Assembly: GCF_007567505.1 (NCBI RefSeq)
Contig: NZ_CP041783.1
Span: 1,798,001 to 1,862,000 of the forward strand
DNA from: Shewanella donghaensis
GTDB lineage: Bacteria; Pseudomonadota; Gammaproteobacteria; Enterobacterales; Shewanellaceae
Length of the DNA stretch: 64,000 nucleotides
Reading direction: 5' to 3'
Shown: in pieces, positions 27,870 to 38,938 of the stretch
Numbering within the stretch: the stretch's first letter is position 1
Layout of the letters: every line of letters starts with the position of its first letter
Position numbers and translations under genes: made by a program
Notes under the pieces: generated by a model
Told to the model about the DNA's origin: nothing
The model's database searches: none
The model's input: the letters and a program-made list of their open reading frames with translations, nothing else

Positions 27870-28047
27870 CAAGGCACCTCTTTATTCTATTCATAACTAC
27901 AAAATTGGATTTTATAATACTCGCTAAAATCCCCTATGCAACTAAACAAAGCTTTTCAAGCCTAATTTCAAGAAAATAAGCACAATATTTTAACAAAATG
28001 TTAAAGTTAAAGCATAAGATCGTTCAATTAACGCCCAAACAGGGTAA

Positions 28048-28971
28048 TTAACCAACTTTAGTTTTGTCTAAATAATGTCCCTGCCCGCCATTTTTTGCGA
28101 GGTTTTGTACAATTGCAACAAGACCATCCCACCTAAAACCGCACCAATCAGGTGCCAGTAAGATCGGTTTTTTAGCATAAGCAGTGACCCTATGAAAAAT
28201 AATCTCTTTAGGTGTGTGGCGGATCAACTCGCTGGCATAATTGGAATAATCTTCTTTTGAAAGCAAGTCCATACCTTTATGACGCCATGTTTTTGCCATC
28301 ACACTCCCTTCAACAATATGTAAAGGGTGCAGCTTAATACCATCAACGCCGGTTGCGATGACATTCTGTAAACTTGCCAAGTAATCTGAAAAATCTTCGC
28401 CTGGTAAACCTAAAATCAAGTGGGCACAAACTTTAATCCCCCTTTTTCTAGCTCTGGAGACCGTATCTTGATAGCAAGAGTAATCATGGCCACGATTAAT
28501 ACGTTTTAAGGTGTCGTTATTTGATGTTTGCAAACCTAGCTCAAGCCAAACTTCGATACCTTTATCTTGATAACTTACCAATAAATCTAAAATATCATTA
28601 GGGACACAGTCTGGTCGAGTTCCTATGTGTAAACCGACAATATCTGAATCCTTCACTGCTTCATCATACTTACTCTTGAGGACTTGGTACTCATCATAAG
28701 TGCTGGTATAAGCCTGAAAGTAAGCAATATACTTCGAAGTATCATGGAGAGAGCGCTGCTTTCCTTGCTGTAATTGCTCAGAAATACTGGCTTCAGTCCC
28801 CTGTTCATAACTAAATGAAGAGACATTACAGAAAGTACAACCTCCCTTACCTAAAGTGCCGTCTCTATTTGGACAAGTGAACTTGGCGTCTATGGTCAGT
28901 TTTTTAATTCTGCCGCCATACTGTTGTTTACACACCGCACCGAAGGTATTTACGTAATCATCTAAACCCAC
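28048..28971 (-). CDS. yhcC: Radical SAM protein YhcC (TIGR01212 family)
   Basis: The 4Fe-4S-binding cysteines lie in FTCPNRDGTLGKGGCTFCN. AYFQAYTSTY, VGLHIGTRPDCVP and WLELGLQTSNNDTLKRINRGHD follow, all matching E. coli YhcC, whose reaction is unknown. A longer frame begins with TTG at 28989. I chose the GTG at 28971 because AGGAG lies five bases before it and the protein then begins MGLDDYVNTFG, aligning with E. coli YhcC. It is divergent from gltB, as in E. coli. Confidence 0.88.
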   Translation of the reverse strand: MGLDDYVNTFGAVCKQQYGGRIKKLTIDAKFTCPNRDGTLGKGGCTFCNVSSFSYEQGTEASISEQLQQGKQRSLHDTSKYIAYFQAYTSTYDEYQVLKSKYDEAVKDSDIVGLHIGTRPDCVPNDILDLLVSYQDKGIEVWLELGLQTSNNDTLKRINRGHDYSCYQDTVSRARKRGIKVCAHLILGLPGEDFSDYLASLQNVIATGVDGIKLHPLHIVEGSVMAKTWRHKGMDLLSKEDYSNYASELIRHTPKEIIFHRVTAYAKKPILLAPDWCGFRWDGLVAIVQNLAKNGGQGHYLDKTKVG

Positions 28972-29132
28972 AATTGCTCCTGATGGCAAAAAGTGGCAGA
29001 TAATACGGCCTGTTAAAGAATAAAACTTGGTGCTAAATCAAAAAACTGTCAAATATATTGTTTATATTATATTCAGTAATTGCTCTGCCCCATAGCTAGT
29101 TAATTTAGAAAACTTTAACTAAGCGTTTTTAT

Positions 29133-29191
29133 TGAATAAATAATCATAACAAGCAAAATAGCAATTTATACTGTGCTTGAAAATAAATTCA
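29133..29191. promoter_or_regulatory. Two ARG-box-like sites upstream of gltB
   Basis: TGAATAAATAATCA (29133-29146) and TGAAAATAAATTCA (29178-29191) each differ at one position from the ArgR half-site pair TGAATwwwwATTCA. Their centres are 45 bases apart, not the usual 21, so cooperative hexamer binding is not obvious. Confidence 0.35.
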
Positions 29192-29301
29192 CTATCCTGA
29201 AATCTAAAGTAATTAGACTAAAGTGTTAACAAAAAGTAAACGCGGACAAATTTATTTTTTAAAATTCTTTTTATTCATAAGGTTATACAGGCAAAAACAC
29301 A

Positions 29302-29313
29302 GTTAACGTTAAC
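29302..29313. repeat. Tandem GTTAAC palindrome
   Basis: GTTAACGTTAAC is a perfect 12-base palindrome made of two HpaI-type hexamers. It is followed by CAACGT-like copies. Two GTGTTAACAA decamers at 29223-29232 and 29345-29354 repeat the core. Confidence 0.55.
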
Positions 29314-29378
29314 GTCAACGTGGTTTTTATTAACATTTGTAATAGTGTTAACAATTCATTTAGGTGAGTAATTTAAGT

Positions 29379-29407
29379 TTGACCTTTATTCAATATAGAG
29401 CTAATTT
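29379..29407 (+). promoter_or_regulatory. Possible gltB promoter
   Basis: TTGACC (five of six -35 matches) is followed after 17 bases by TAATTT (three of six -10 matches), about 78 bases before the gltB start codon. Confidence 0.4.
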
Positions 29408-29485
29408 GGGTGGTTCGGGTGCATATCTATGAGAACTTCTCCGCATTATCCGAGTCGTATTAAGTAAGGTTTAGGGAGTTTTTGT

Positions 29486-32400
29486 ATGAGCTTATATCAT
29501 CCCAGTTTTGAACGGGACAATTGTGGTTTTGGTTTAATAGCCCAAATGGATGGCGATGCTAGCCATCGTATAGTCCGTACTGCTATTCATGGTTTGGATA
29601 GAATGAAGCACCGTGGTGGTATTGCATCAGACGGTCGCACAGGTGATGGCTGTGGACTATTAATGTCGATGCCTAAAGACTTTTTTGCTGCTATTGCAAC
29701 TGAAAATGATTGGCACCTTAGTCGAAAATTTGCAGTTGGTATGGTATTTCTTAGCCAAGACCCAGTTAAAGCAGAATCAGCAAAGGCCATTTTAGAAAAA
29801 GAACTTCAACGTGAAACGCTAAGTGTTGCTGGTTGGAGAAAAGTGCCAATCAATGCTGATGTACTCGGCGAAATTGGACGTAAAAGTTTACCGCAAATTT
29901 ATCAGGTATTAATTAATGCTCCGGTAGGTTGGCGTGAAAAAGATTTAGAGCGTCGCTTGTATATGGCAAGGCGCCGTCTTGAGCAACAGATTGTTGATGA
30001 CACCGACTTCTATGTTGCAAGCTTATCTGGTCAAGTAATCGTTTATAAAGGTTTGATGATGCCGGCTGATTTGCCGTCATTTTATACCGACCTTGCAGAC
30101 ATCCGTCTGAAAAGTACCATTTGCTTATTTCATCAACGATTTTCAACAAATACATCACCTAAATGGCCGTTAGCGCAGCCATTTAGATTTTTGGCACATA
30201 ACGGCGAAATCAATACCATTACTGGTAATCGTCAATGGGCCAGAGCCCGTGCTTATAAATTTAACTCACCATTGCTGCCTGATTTGCAGCAAGCAGCCCC
30301 TTTTGTTAATGAAACCGGCTCAGATTCATCATCACTAGATAACATGCTTGAAATGTTACTTTCTGGCGGTATGGATTTGTATCGCGCGATGCGACTGCTT
30401 ATTCCACCAGCATGGCAAAGTAATCCAGAAATGGATGACGAGCTAAAAGCATTTTATGATTTCAACTCCATGCATATGGAACCGTGGGACGGCCCTGCAG
30501 GCATCGTAATGAGTAATGGACGTCACGCTGCCTGTGCAGTCGATCGTAACGGTCTACGCCCTTCTCGTTACGTTATAACCAAAGACCGCATCCTAACACT
30601 GGCTTCAGAAGTCGGTATTTGGGATTATTCTGCTGATGAAGTGGTAGAAAAAGGCCGTGTTGGACCCGGTGAGCTATTAGTACTTGATACCATGAATGGT
30701 CGTTTATATTCATCGTTCGAGATTGATAATGACTTAAAACGTCGCCACCCATACAAAGAGTGGATGTCAAAAAACAGCCAAGTGTTAAAGCCTGCAAGCA
30801 AAATTGATGCAGCACAACAAGGTGCAAGTAACTTTAGCCCTGACGTGTTACTGCAATACCAAAAACAATTTGGCTATAGTCGCGAAGAGTTAGAACAAGT
30901 TATTTGGGTGTTGGCAAGCAAAGGTGAAGAAGCCACAGGCTCTATGGGTGATGACACCCCAATGGCAGTGCTGTCTAAAAAGTCTCGTTCACTTTATGAC
31001 TATTTTCGTCAAAAATTTGCCCAAGTAACTAACCCACCAATCGATCCATTACGCGAAAAACACGTCATGTCGTTAACAACCTGTGTGGGCCGCGAGCAAA
31101 ACTTATTTTGCGAAACCACCGGTGTTGCTTACCGTGTGATGTTTGAATCACCAGTACTATTATTCAGTGATTTTAATCAATTACTTGGGTTAGATAGTAC
31201 TTACTACCGTGCAAACACCGTTGATTTGAATTACGACGCACATGAAAACTTACAACAAGCTATCGAACGAATTACTGATGAAGCAGAAAGATTAGCTCGC
31301 AGTGGTACAACCTTGTTGATCCTTTCAGATAGAGCCGCAGCTAAAAATGTACAAGTGATTCCAGCAGCTATGGCAGTAGGTGCAGTGCAGCAACGGCTAG
31401 TAGATCAAAGCTTACGCTGTGATACCAATATCATTGTTGAAACTGCATCAGCAAGAGATCCTCATCATTTTGCTGTGCTAATTGGATTTGGTGCTACCGC
31501 TATTTACCCTTACTTGGCATATGAATCAATTTCAGCGTTAGCGAAGAAAAACAACGTTGAAGACGACAGCCTATTGATGCTGAACTTCCGTCAAGGTATT
31601 GAGAAAGGCCTGCGTAAGATCATGTCAAAAATGGGCATTAGTACTGTTGGTTCATACCGTTGTAGTCAACAGTTTGAAGCAATTGGCCTATCTTCAGATG
31701 TGATTGAATTGTGCTTTAAAGGCGTAATCAGTCGAATTGAAGGCGCGAGTTTTGAACATCTTGCTGCTGATCAAAAGATTTTACATACTGCGGCTTTCCG
31801 CGCTCACATACCACTGCCTCAAGGCGGTTTACTAAAGTATGTTGAAGGCGGCGAATACCACAGTTTCAACCCTGACGTGGTTAATACATTACAACAAAGC
31901 CTTATCGATCAGGATTACCCTAAATATAAGAAGTTTGCGGCACTGGTCGATGACAGACCTATTGCTACATTACGTGATTTGATTGGTATCAAGGGTTCAA
32001 ATAACCCGATAGCAGAATCCAGCGTTGAAGCTGCAGAAAGCTTATTCCCACGCTTTGACAGTGCAGCAATGAGTATTGGCGCATTAAGCCCTGAATCTCA
32101 TGAAGCACTTGCCGTGGCTATGAACCGTATTGGTGGTCGCTCTAATTCAGGTGAAGGTGGAGAAGACTCAAGCCGATTTAACAGCGAACGTAACTCAGCC
32201 ATTAAACAAATTGCCTCTGGCCGTTTTGGCGTTACAGCGCATTACCTTGTTAATGCTGATGTACTGCAAATCAAAGTGGCTCAAGGTGCTAAACCTGGTG
32301 AAGGTGGTCAACTACCTGGCGATAAAGTCAGTGTGGAAATAGCCGGTCTGCGTCATGCTCGTCCTGGTGTTACCTTAATTTCACCACCGCCACATCATGA

Positions 32401-33934
32401 TATTTATTCTATTGAAGATTTAGCCCAGCTAATTTTTGATTTAAAACAAATCAATCCAAAGGCATTAGTGTCTGTGAAGCTGGTATCAGAACCAGGTGTT
32501 GGCACCATTGCTACTGGCGTAGCAAAAGCCTATGCCGATATGATTACTATCTCTGGTTACGATGGTGGGACTGGTGCAAGTCCAATAACTTCTGTTAAGT
32601 ATGCAGGTTCTCCTTGGGAGCTAGGTCTTGCAGAAGTGCATCAATCACTGGTTGAGAACGGTTTACGTCATAAGATTCGCCTGCAGGTTGATGGCGGTTT
32701 AAAAACCGGTCAAGACATCATTAAAGCCGCATTATTAGGCGCTGAAAGCTTCGGTTTCGGTACTGTACCTATGATTGCATTAGGCTGTAAATACCTACGA
32801 ATTTGTCACTTAAATAACTGTGCCACCGGTATTGCTACTCAAGATAAAAACTTACGCGAGAAGCATTATCACGGTTTACCTGAGCGGGTGATCACCTATT
32901 TTGAATTTGTCGCCCAAGAAGTCCGTGAATGGATGGCAAAATTGGGTGTGGCTAAATTTGAAGATTTAGTGGGTCGTACAGATTGGTTATATGCCCTTGA
33001 AGGTAAAACTGACAAACAACTAGGCTTAGATTTAGCGCCTATTTTGTATCAACCAAAAGTTCAAAAAGGTAGTGCCATCACTTGGAAAGAGTTAAATCCT
33101 CCAGAAGATAAAGGTGATTTAAACCTACAAATAGTCACCGACAATGCAGCGGCCATACTTGCTGGTGAGCCATCGACTAAACGCTATGCGATCAATAATA
33201 CCAACCGTTCAATCGGGGCAACAATCTCAGGATTTATTGCCACAAACATTGGTAAAGCGGGCGCTAAAGCTCCTATTACATTGCAATTCAATGGTAGTGC
33301 AGGACAAAGCTTTGGCGTTTGGAATAGCCCAGGATTAGATTTAGAGCTCATAGGTGATGCCAATGATTACGTTGGTAAAGGTATGTCAGGCGGTAAGATT
33401 ATTATCCACCCTCCTGTCGGCAGCCCGTTCCAAAGCGAACGTAGTGCCATCATGGGCAATACTTGTTTATATGGCGCAACTGGCGGCCGCGTTTATGCAG
33501 CAGGTCAAGCCGGTGAACGCTTTGGTGTTCGTAACTCTGGCGCTATTGCCGTTGTTGAAGGCGTAGGTGATAACGGTTGTGAATACATGACCGGTGGTAT
33601 CGTTGTGGTACTTGGTAAAACTGGAGTGAACTTCGGTGCGGGCATGACGGGTGGTTTTGCGTATATTTTTGATCGCTTTAATCACTTTAGCCGCCGCGTT
33701 AACAACGAGCTAGTCGATACACAAAAGCTTGAATCAAAAATTCAGCAACAACATTTAAAAGAGTTAATTGAAGCTCACGTTGAAGCCACTGGCAGTGAAC
33801 ATGCCAAAATGATTCTAAGTGACTTTGAAAATTGGTTAGATTGTTTTGTATTAGTTAAGCCTAAGAATATCGCCGTTGCTGACTTGCTCAAGATTGAGCA
33901 AAAAAGCCCGGAATTAGCAGTGAAGGCGGGGTAA
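29486..33934 (+). CDS. gltB: Glutamate synthase (NADPH) large subunit
   Basis: GltB makes glutamate from glutamine and 2-oxoglutarate, using electrons from GltD. The N-terminal glutaminase domain exposes its nucleophile Cys13 after removal of a 12-residue propeptide (RDNCGFGLIAQMDG). The central domain and FMN/synthase domain (MSIGALSPESHEALA, GGRSNSGEGGED, ITISGYDGGTGASP) follow. The 3Fe-4S cysteines are in CKYLRICHLNNCATG. The C-terminal beta-helix (FGAGMTGG, NTCLYGATGG) is complete at 1482 residues. GGGAG precedes the ATG. Forms an operon with gltD seven bases downstream. Confidence 0.98.
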   Translation: MSLYHPSFERDNCGFGLIAQMDGDASHRIVRTAIHGLDRMKHRGGIASDGRTGDGCGLLMSMPKDFFAAIATENDWHLSRKFAVGMVFLSQDPVKAESAKAILEKELQRETLSVAGWRKVPINADVLGEIGRKSLPQIYQVLINAPVGWREKDLERRLYMARRRLEQQIVDDTDFYVASLSGQVIVYKGLMMPADLPSFYTDLADIRLKSTICLFHQRFSTNTSPKWPLAQPFRFLAHNGEINTITGNRQWARARAYKFNSPLLPDLQQAAPFVNETGSDSSSLDNMLEMLLSGGMDLYRAMRLLIPPAWQSNPEMDDELKAFYDFNSMHMEPWDGPAGIVMSNGRHAACAVDRNGLRPSRYVITKDRILTLASEVGIWDYSADEVVEKGRVGPGELLVLDTMNGRLYSSFEIDNDLKRRHPYKEWMSKNSQVLKPASKIDAAQQGASNFSPDVLLQYQKQFGYSREELEQVIWVLASKGEEATGSMGDDTPMAVLSKKSRSLYDYFRQKFAQVTNPPIDPLREKHVMSLTTCVGREQNLFCETTGVAYRVMFESPVLLFSDFNQLLGLDSTYYRANTVDLNYDAHENLQQAIERITDEAERLARSGTTLLILSDRAAAKNVQVIPAAMAVGAVQQRLVDQSLRCDTNIIVETASARDPHHFAVLIGFGATAIYPYLAYESISALAKKNNVEDDSLLMLNFRQGIEKGLRKIMSKMGISTVGSYRCSQQFEAIGLSSDVIELCFKGVISRIEGASFEHLAADQKILHTAAFRAHIPLPQGGLLKYVEGGEYHSFNPDVVNTLQQSLIDQDYPKYKKFAALVDDRPIATLRDLIGIKGSNNPIAESSVEAAESLFPRFDSAAMSIGALSPESHEALAVAMNRIGGRSNSGEGGEDSSRFNSERNSAIKQIASGRFGVTAHYLVNADVLQIKVAQGAKPGEGGQLPGDKVSVEIAGLRHARPGVTLISPPPHHDIYSIEDLAQLIFDLKQINPKALVSVKLVSEPGVGTIATGVAKAYADMITISGYDGGTGASPITSVKYAGSPWELGLAEVHQSLVENGLRHKIRLQVDGGLKTGQDIIKAALLGAESFGFGTVPMIALGCKYLRICHLNNCATGIATQDKNLREKHYHGLPERVITYFEFVAQEVREWMAKLGVAKFEDLVGRTDWLYALEGKTDKQLGLDLAPILYQPKVQKGSAITWKELNPPEDKGDLNLQIVTDNAAAILAGEPSTKRYAINNTNRSIGATISGFIATNIGKAGAKAPITLQFNGSAGQSFGVWNSPGLDLELIGDANDYVGKGMSGGKIIIHPPVGSPFQSERSAIMGNTCLYGATGGRVYAAGQAGERFGVRNSGAIAVVEGVGDNGCEYMTGGIVVVLGKTGVNFGAGMTGGFAYIFDRFNHFSRRVNNELVDTQKLESKIQQQHLKELIEAHVEATGSEHAKMILSDFENWLDCFVLVKPKNIAVADLLKIEQKSPELAVKAG

Positions 33935-33940
33935 ATTTAG

Positions 33941-35353
<1,413 letters not shown>

Positions 35354-35403
35354 CCTACTGTTTATAGCATATATTGAAGTGAGCTAATCTCACTCACAAT
35401 GAC

Positions 35404-35434
35404 AAAAAGCACATCATTTGATGTGCTTTTTTTA
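35404..35434 (+). terminator. Terminator of gltBD
   Basis: A perfect 12-base stem (AAAAAGCACATC with GATGTGCTTTTT) closes a four-base loop and ends in a T-run, 50 bases after the gltD stop. Confidence 0.9.
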
Positions 35435-35525
35435 TTAAAAAATTCGCTTTAGTCATCAATCTCAATTTATCTTTTGTGCTATATTAGCCGCCATTAATTG
35501 TTATGAACTGTTTGAGATACTAACT

Positions 35526-36218
35526 ATGAAAATCGCTATTATCGGTGCAATGGAACCTGAAGTTGCTCACCTTATTGAATCTATGACTAATCCAGTCCAC
35601 TCAACAACCGCAGGTATTGAGTTTGTTGAAGGTCAATTATCTGGTCAAGATGTTGTAGTGACACGCTCTGGAATAGGTAAAGTTGCAGCCAGCATTGCCA
35701 CCACACTAGTGATTAATAATTTTAAAGTCGATGCAGTTATCAACACTGGTTCAGCCGGTGGTTTCGTTGACAGTTTAAACATTGGCGATATCGTTATTTC
35801 ATCTGAAGTACGTCATCATGATGTTGATGTCACAGCCTTTGGTTATGAGATTGGTCAAATGGCGTCTCAACCAGCAGCCTTTATCCCTGATGCAAAACTC
35901 GTGACCGCTGCAAAAGCGGCAATTTCATCGTTAGGTGAAGCAAAAGTGATTGAAGGCTTAATCGCGACAGGTGATAGCTTCATATGCGATCCAGAAAGAA
36001 CAAAAGTGATGTTAGCTAACTTCCCAACCATGGCGGCTTGTGAAATGGAAGCTGCCGCTATTGCTCAAGTTTGTCATCAATTTGAAGTACCATTTGTTGT
36101 TATACGTTCATTATCAGATAATGCCAATAATGATTCTCCAGTGGATTTTGACTCTTACATTGTTAAAGCCGGTCATTATTCTGCACTAATGGTTATTGCG
36201 CTTTTAAAGCAGCTATAA
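35526..36218 (+). CDS. mtnN: 5'-methylthioadenosine/S-adenosylhomocysteine nucleosidase
   Basis: MtnN (Pfs) cleaves MTA and SAH to adenine and the thiosugar, recycling SAM by-products and feeding autoinducer-2 synthesis where LuxS is present. The protein starts [16 protein letters not shown], has [16 protein letters not shown], the specificity stretch [12 protein letters not shown] with the nucleoside-binding Met-Glu, and catalytic Asp in RSLSDNANN. Length 230 is normal. A CbiB-like gene follows 36 bases later, as in many Shewanella. Confidence 0.96.
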   Translation: MKIAIIGAMEPEVAHLIESMTNPVHSTTAGIEFVEGQLSGQDVVVTRSGIGKVAASIATTLVINNFKVDAVINTGSAGGFVDSLNIGDIVISSEVRHHDVDVTAFGYEIGQMASQPAAFIPDAKLVTAAKAAISSLGEAKVIEGLIATGDSFICDPERTKVMLANFPTMAACEMEAAAIAQVCHQFEVPFVVIRSLSDNANNDSPVDFDSYIVKAGHYSALMVIALLKQL

Positions 36219-36254
36219 TCAGTTAACTCTTATTGACTAAAGGCAGCCATTACT

Positions 36255-37256
36255 TTGTTTGAAAGCTCTTTTTACGAACAACTTATTAACGTTGATGGTA
36301 ATTTCCTTCAAAACAGTTTGGTGCTTTTTATGGCGTTACTCATTTCCAGAGTGGCGCCGATTCCTAGACAAATGCAACCCATTGTCTTTTTTCACCTTTT
36401 AGCAAAACAATTAAGTGCTAAGGTCAATCATCCACAGCGCTCACATAAACAGCAATTTATTGCAGGCCTTTTAGCTAGTATATTACTGATTTTCCCTCTG
36501 TGGTTTGTAGTATATTTTATTTTATCCCTTGCCGCCTACCCTTGGTTTTTCGATTTTGTTCTGCTTTATTTTTGTATTAGTGATGCTGGTTTCAAACCCG
36601 TAGCCAGTGACGTAATCAATGCCCTTGAAGACAAAGATAAACCTCAGGCTCGTAAACTGTTAACCCCTTGGCTTGCACAACAAACTAATCAGCTATCAGA
36701 CATTGGCATATGCAAAGCCACGATTGAAAGACTACTGATTAGTCCGAGTTACGGCACTGTCGCGACCATATTGTTTTTTGCTATTGGTGGAGCGCCATTA
36801 GTGCTGTTTTTACATCTTTTAAAACAACTAGAACATTGCTGGCCAAACTATGCTCCCCAATATCGTTACTTTAGTGCGGCGATTTATGCTTTAAATAGAA
36901 TGATTTTTGCTTTGCCTTGCGCCCTTTGGAACATCACCTTAGTTTTACAAGGTGGCGTAAAAAACTTATCAACCTTGTTTAAGCAACCCAAGCACAGTTT
37001 AGGTGTTTATGGTTACTCAAGTTTATTTATTGGCAGTAAAATTTTAGAAGTTGAACTGGGTGGCCCACAGAAAATGAACTTTTCAGGCACTGAACAACGA
37101 ATAGACATAAACAAAATCAATCAATCTAGAATGCCTGTAATAAAAGATATTGAAAATGCCATTAGTCTAACCTCATGGGCTGTTACATTTTGGATATCAT
37201 TTACTATCGCGATTCCAATAATATGGACGACACTTAGATGGTTTCAATCGATGTAA
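36255..37256 (+). CDS. CobD/CbiB-family membrane protein
   Basis: The 333-residue protein has about five membrane segments. It shows weak but recognisable CobD/CbiB features: PRQMQPIVFFH near the start, ARKLLTPWLAQQTNQLS, and DIGICKATIERL, which resembles the RDTxxLS / ATIES region. True CbiB attaches aminopropanol to cobyric acid; no other cobalamin gene is nearby, and the residue pattern is divergent. It may act elsewhere, like the related AmpE proteins. Start is TTG, with AAGG about 11 bases upstream. Probably cotranscribed with mtnN. Confidence 0.65.
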   Translation: MFESSFYEQLINVDGNFLQNSLVLFMALLISRVAPIPRQMQPIVFFHLLAKQLSAKVNHPQRSHKQQFIAGLLASILLIFPLWFVVYFILSLAAYPWFFDFVLLYFCISDAGFKPVASDVINALEDKDKPQARKLLTPWLAQQTNQLSDIGICKATIERLLISPSYGTVATILFFAIGGAPLVLFLHLLKQLEHCWPNYAPQYRYFSAAIYALNRMIFALPCALWNITLVLQGGVKNLSTLFKQPKHSLGVYGYSSLFIGSKILEVELGGPQKMNFSGTEQRIDINKINQSRMPVIKDIENAISLTSWAVTFWISFTIAIPIIWTTLRWFQSM

Positions 37257-37324
37257 TTTTGTTTTTAAAAAGGTTATTATACCCAGCTTAATCATTTCTG
37301 TTGTTCCATCTAGAGGCGCTCCTT

Positions 37325-37717
37325 TTGTTAGATAACCTGCAAATTTCGTTAACCACGCCAGGTTTATTGTTTCCTGCGATTTCATTATTGCTATTAGCCT
37401 ATACCAACCGTTTTTTCTCATTGGCAGCGTTAATCAGAAGTCTCAGTTCATCAGGTAAGCCTATCAATAATGAACAAATCAAAAACCTCAGACAGCGCAT
37501 TAGCATTATCCGTCGAATGCAAGAAGCTGGCGTGATCAGCTTCGCCATTTGTGTTGTGAGCATGATTTTTATATATATCGGCTTTTTTCATACTGGCTCA
37601 ATCATATTTGGTATCAGTTTACTGTTTCTACTCTACTCACTAATCTTGTCAGTGATCGAAATCCGTATTTCAGTAGATGCACTCAATATTCATTTAAAAG
37701 AGCTCAGTAATGATTGA
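37325..37717 (+). CDS. DUF2721 membrane protein
   Basis: The protein has an N-terminal amphipathic start followed by a hydrophobic stretch ([29 protein letters not shown]), a central basic segment ([13 protein letters not shown]), and two further membrane segments. This is the DUF2721 layout; its function is unknown. A longer frame starts at 37301. I chose the TTG at 37325 because AGAGG stands eight bases before it and homologues begin close to this point. It overlaps the next gene by eight bases. Confidence 0.7.
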   Translation: MLDNLQISLTTPGLLFPAISLLLLAYTNRFFSLAALIRSLSSSGKPINNEQIKNLRQRISIIRRMQEAGVISFAICVVSMIFIYIGFFHTGSIIFGISLLFLLYSLILSVIEIRISVDALNIHLKELSND

Positions 37718-38336
37718 ATGGATTTACTTTTTTGATTTATGCGGCACTGCCGTATTCGCTTTATCTGGGGCGCTTGCTGCAGGTAAGCATAAGATGGATC
37801 CGTTCGGGGTTATTGTTTTAGCGTCAGTGACAGCGATTGGCGGTGGCAGTATCCGTGATGCACTTATTGGCTCGACCCCAGTATTTTGGATAAGCGACCC
37901 GAATTACATCATTGTTATTTTAGCCACGGTTTTAGCTTGTTTCGTTTTAGTCAGAAAACCACACAAATTACCCAAAATAACCTTACCAATAGCTGATGCA
38001 TTGGGGTTGGCTCTTTTCACCGTGATTGGTGCTGAGAAAGCCTTAATGTTAGGTTTATCAGGTATGTCAGCTGTTATCATGGGCTTAATCACTGGTGTTG
38101 GCGGCGGGATTATTCGTGACCTGTTATGTCAGCAAGTTCCCATGGTGCTACGTACAGAAATATATGCAACCGCATCCATTGTTGGTGGAATTTGTTACAC
38201 CTTGAGTATTAACGTTGGCATGGATAGCGTCAGCGCATTATTCTTTGCCATGTTGAGTACTTTGATTATCCGTCTGAGCGCAATCCGCTGGCATCTATCT
38301 TTACCGGCGTTTGATTTAAAAAGTAAGAGGCCTTAA
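37710..38336 (+). CDS. Trimeric intracellular cation channel (TRIC/UPF0126) family protein
   Basis: The 208-residue protein has about seven membrane segments arranged as two repeats. Each repeat carries a glycine-rich loop followed by Arg-Asp ([13 protein letters not shown] and [12 protein letters not shown]). This is the UPF0126 pattern, shared with E. coli YicG and structurally related to TRIC potassium channels. It overlaps DUF2721 by eight bases and abuts the next gene directly, so the three are probably translated together. Confidence 0.82.
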   Translation: MIEWIYFFDLCGTAVFALSGALAAGKHKMDPFGVIVLASVTAIGGGSIRDALIGSTPVFWISDPNYIIVILATVLACFVLVRKPHKLPKITLPIADALGLALFTVIGAEKALMLGLSGMSAVIMGLITGVGGGIIRDLLCQQVPMVLRTEIYATASIVGGICYTLSINVGMDSVSALFFAMLSTLIIRLSAIRWHLSLPAFDLKSKRP

Positions 38337-38822
38337 GTGCGAATAATTCTTTTAATAAGCTTGTTACTCACGGGTCTGTGGAGCTTTTCGGTTAGCGCCA
38401 ATATAGGCGACATGCCAAAGGAACAACAATTGGCAGTGCGATACATAAAAGCATTAACCGATCATGATTATCAAAACCTAAGACGGTTTTATAACCGTGA
38501 CAGTGTATTTTTTGATAAGACTGCCAATGTTAAGTATACCGGTGCTAGAAATATCATAGATTTTTTTGAACGCGCTCACGAAGGTATTCTAGAGTATCAA
38601 TTCAATATTGAGCATATGTTCAATACCGGCTCCCTTATCGTATTGATTGGCAATTATCATCTTCGTGGTCCTGGAGACCAATTTGGTAAACCAGGAAAGA
38701 TAATTGAAATTGCCGTTCCCGGTGTGACGACGTTAAAGTTTGACATGAAAACAGAGCGGATGACTGAGCAAATTGACTTGATGGACTATCAAACCATGTC
38801 TGATCAACTGGAATCACAGTAA
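38337..38822 (+). CDS. Secreted NTF2/SnoaL-like protein
   Basis: A signal peptide spans residues 1-21 (LLISLLLTGLWSFSVSA). The mature part has AVRYIKALTDHDYQNLRRFYNRDSVFFDKT, then a beta-rich region and FEHM-like segments, typical of the NTF2/SnoaL cone fold. The ligand is unknown. Start is GTG, placed immediately after the stop of the preceding gene with no gap. It ends before a strong bidirectional terminator. Confidence 0.65.
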   Translation: MRIILLISLLLTGLWSFSVSANIGDMPKEQQLAVRYIKALTDHDYQNLRRFYNRDSVFFDKTANVKYTGARNIIDFFERAHEGILEYQFNIEHMFNTGSLIVLIGNYHLRGPGDQFGKPGKIIEIAVPGVTTLKFDMKTERMTEQIDLMDYQTMSDQLESQ

Positions 38823-38846
38823 CGCTGTTGATTTAAACATCCCATA

Positions 38847-38874
38847 AAAAAACGACTCAAAAGAGTCGTTTTTT
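38847..38874. terminator. Bidirectional terminator between the SnoaL-like gene and tyrS
   Basis: A perfect 12-base stem (AAAAAACGACTC with GAGTCGTTTTTT) closes a four-base loop between two convergent genes. Confidence 0.9.
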
Positions 38875-38938
38875 GTGTTTAATGGGTAGCTCGATTAAAC
38901 AAGCTTCAATTAAACAAAGTTACTTAAACAAGCTTTAA

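Larger units (their letters stand above)
28972..29485. other. 514-base divergent regulatory region between yhcC and gltB
   Basis: No coding frame. The region contains two ARG-box-like palindromes (29133-29146 and 29178-29191), four GTTAAC hexamers between 29226 and 29352, and a possible gltB promoter at 29379-29407. The length and motif density suggest multi-input control of gltBD; Lrp and others do this in E. coli. Confidence 0.5.
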
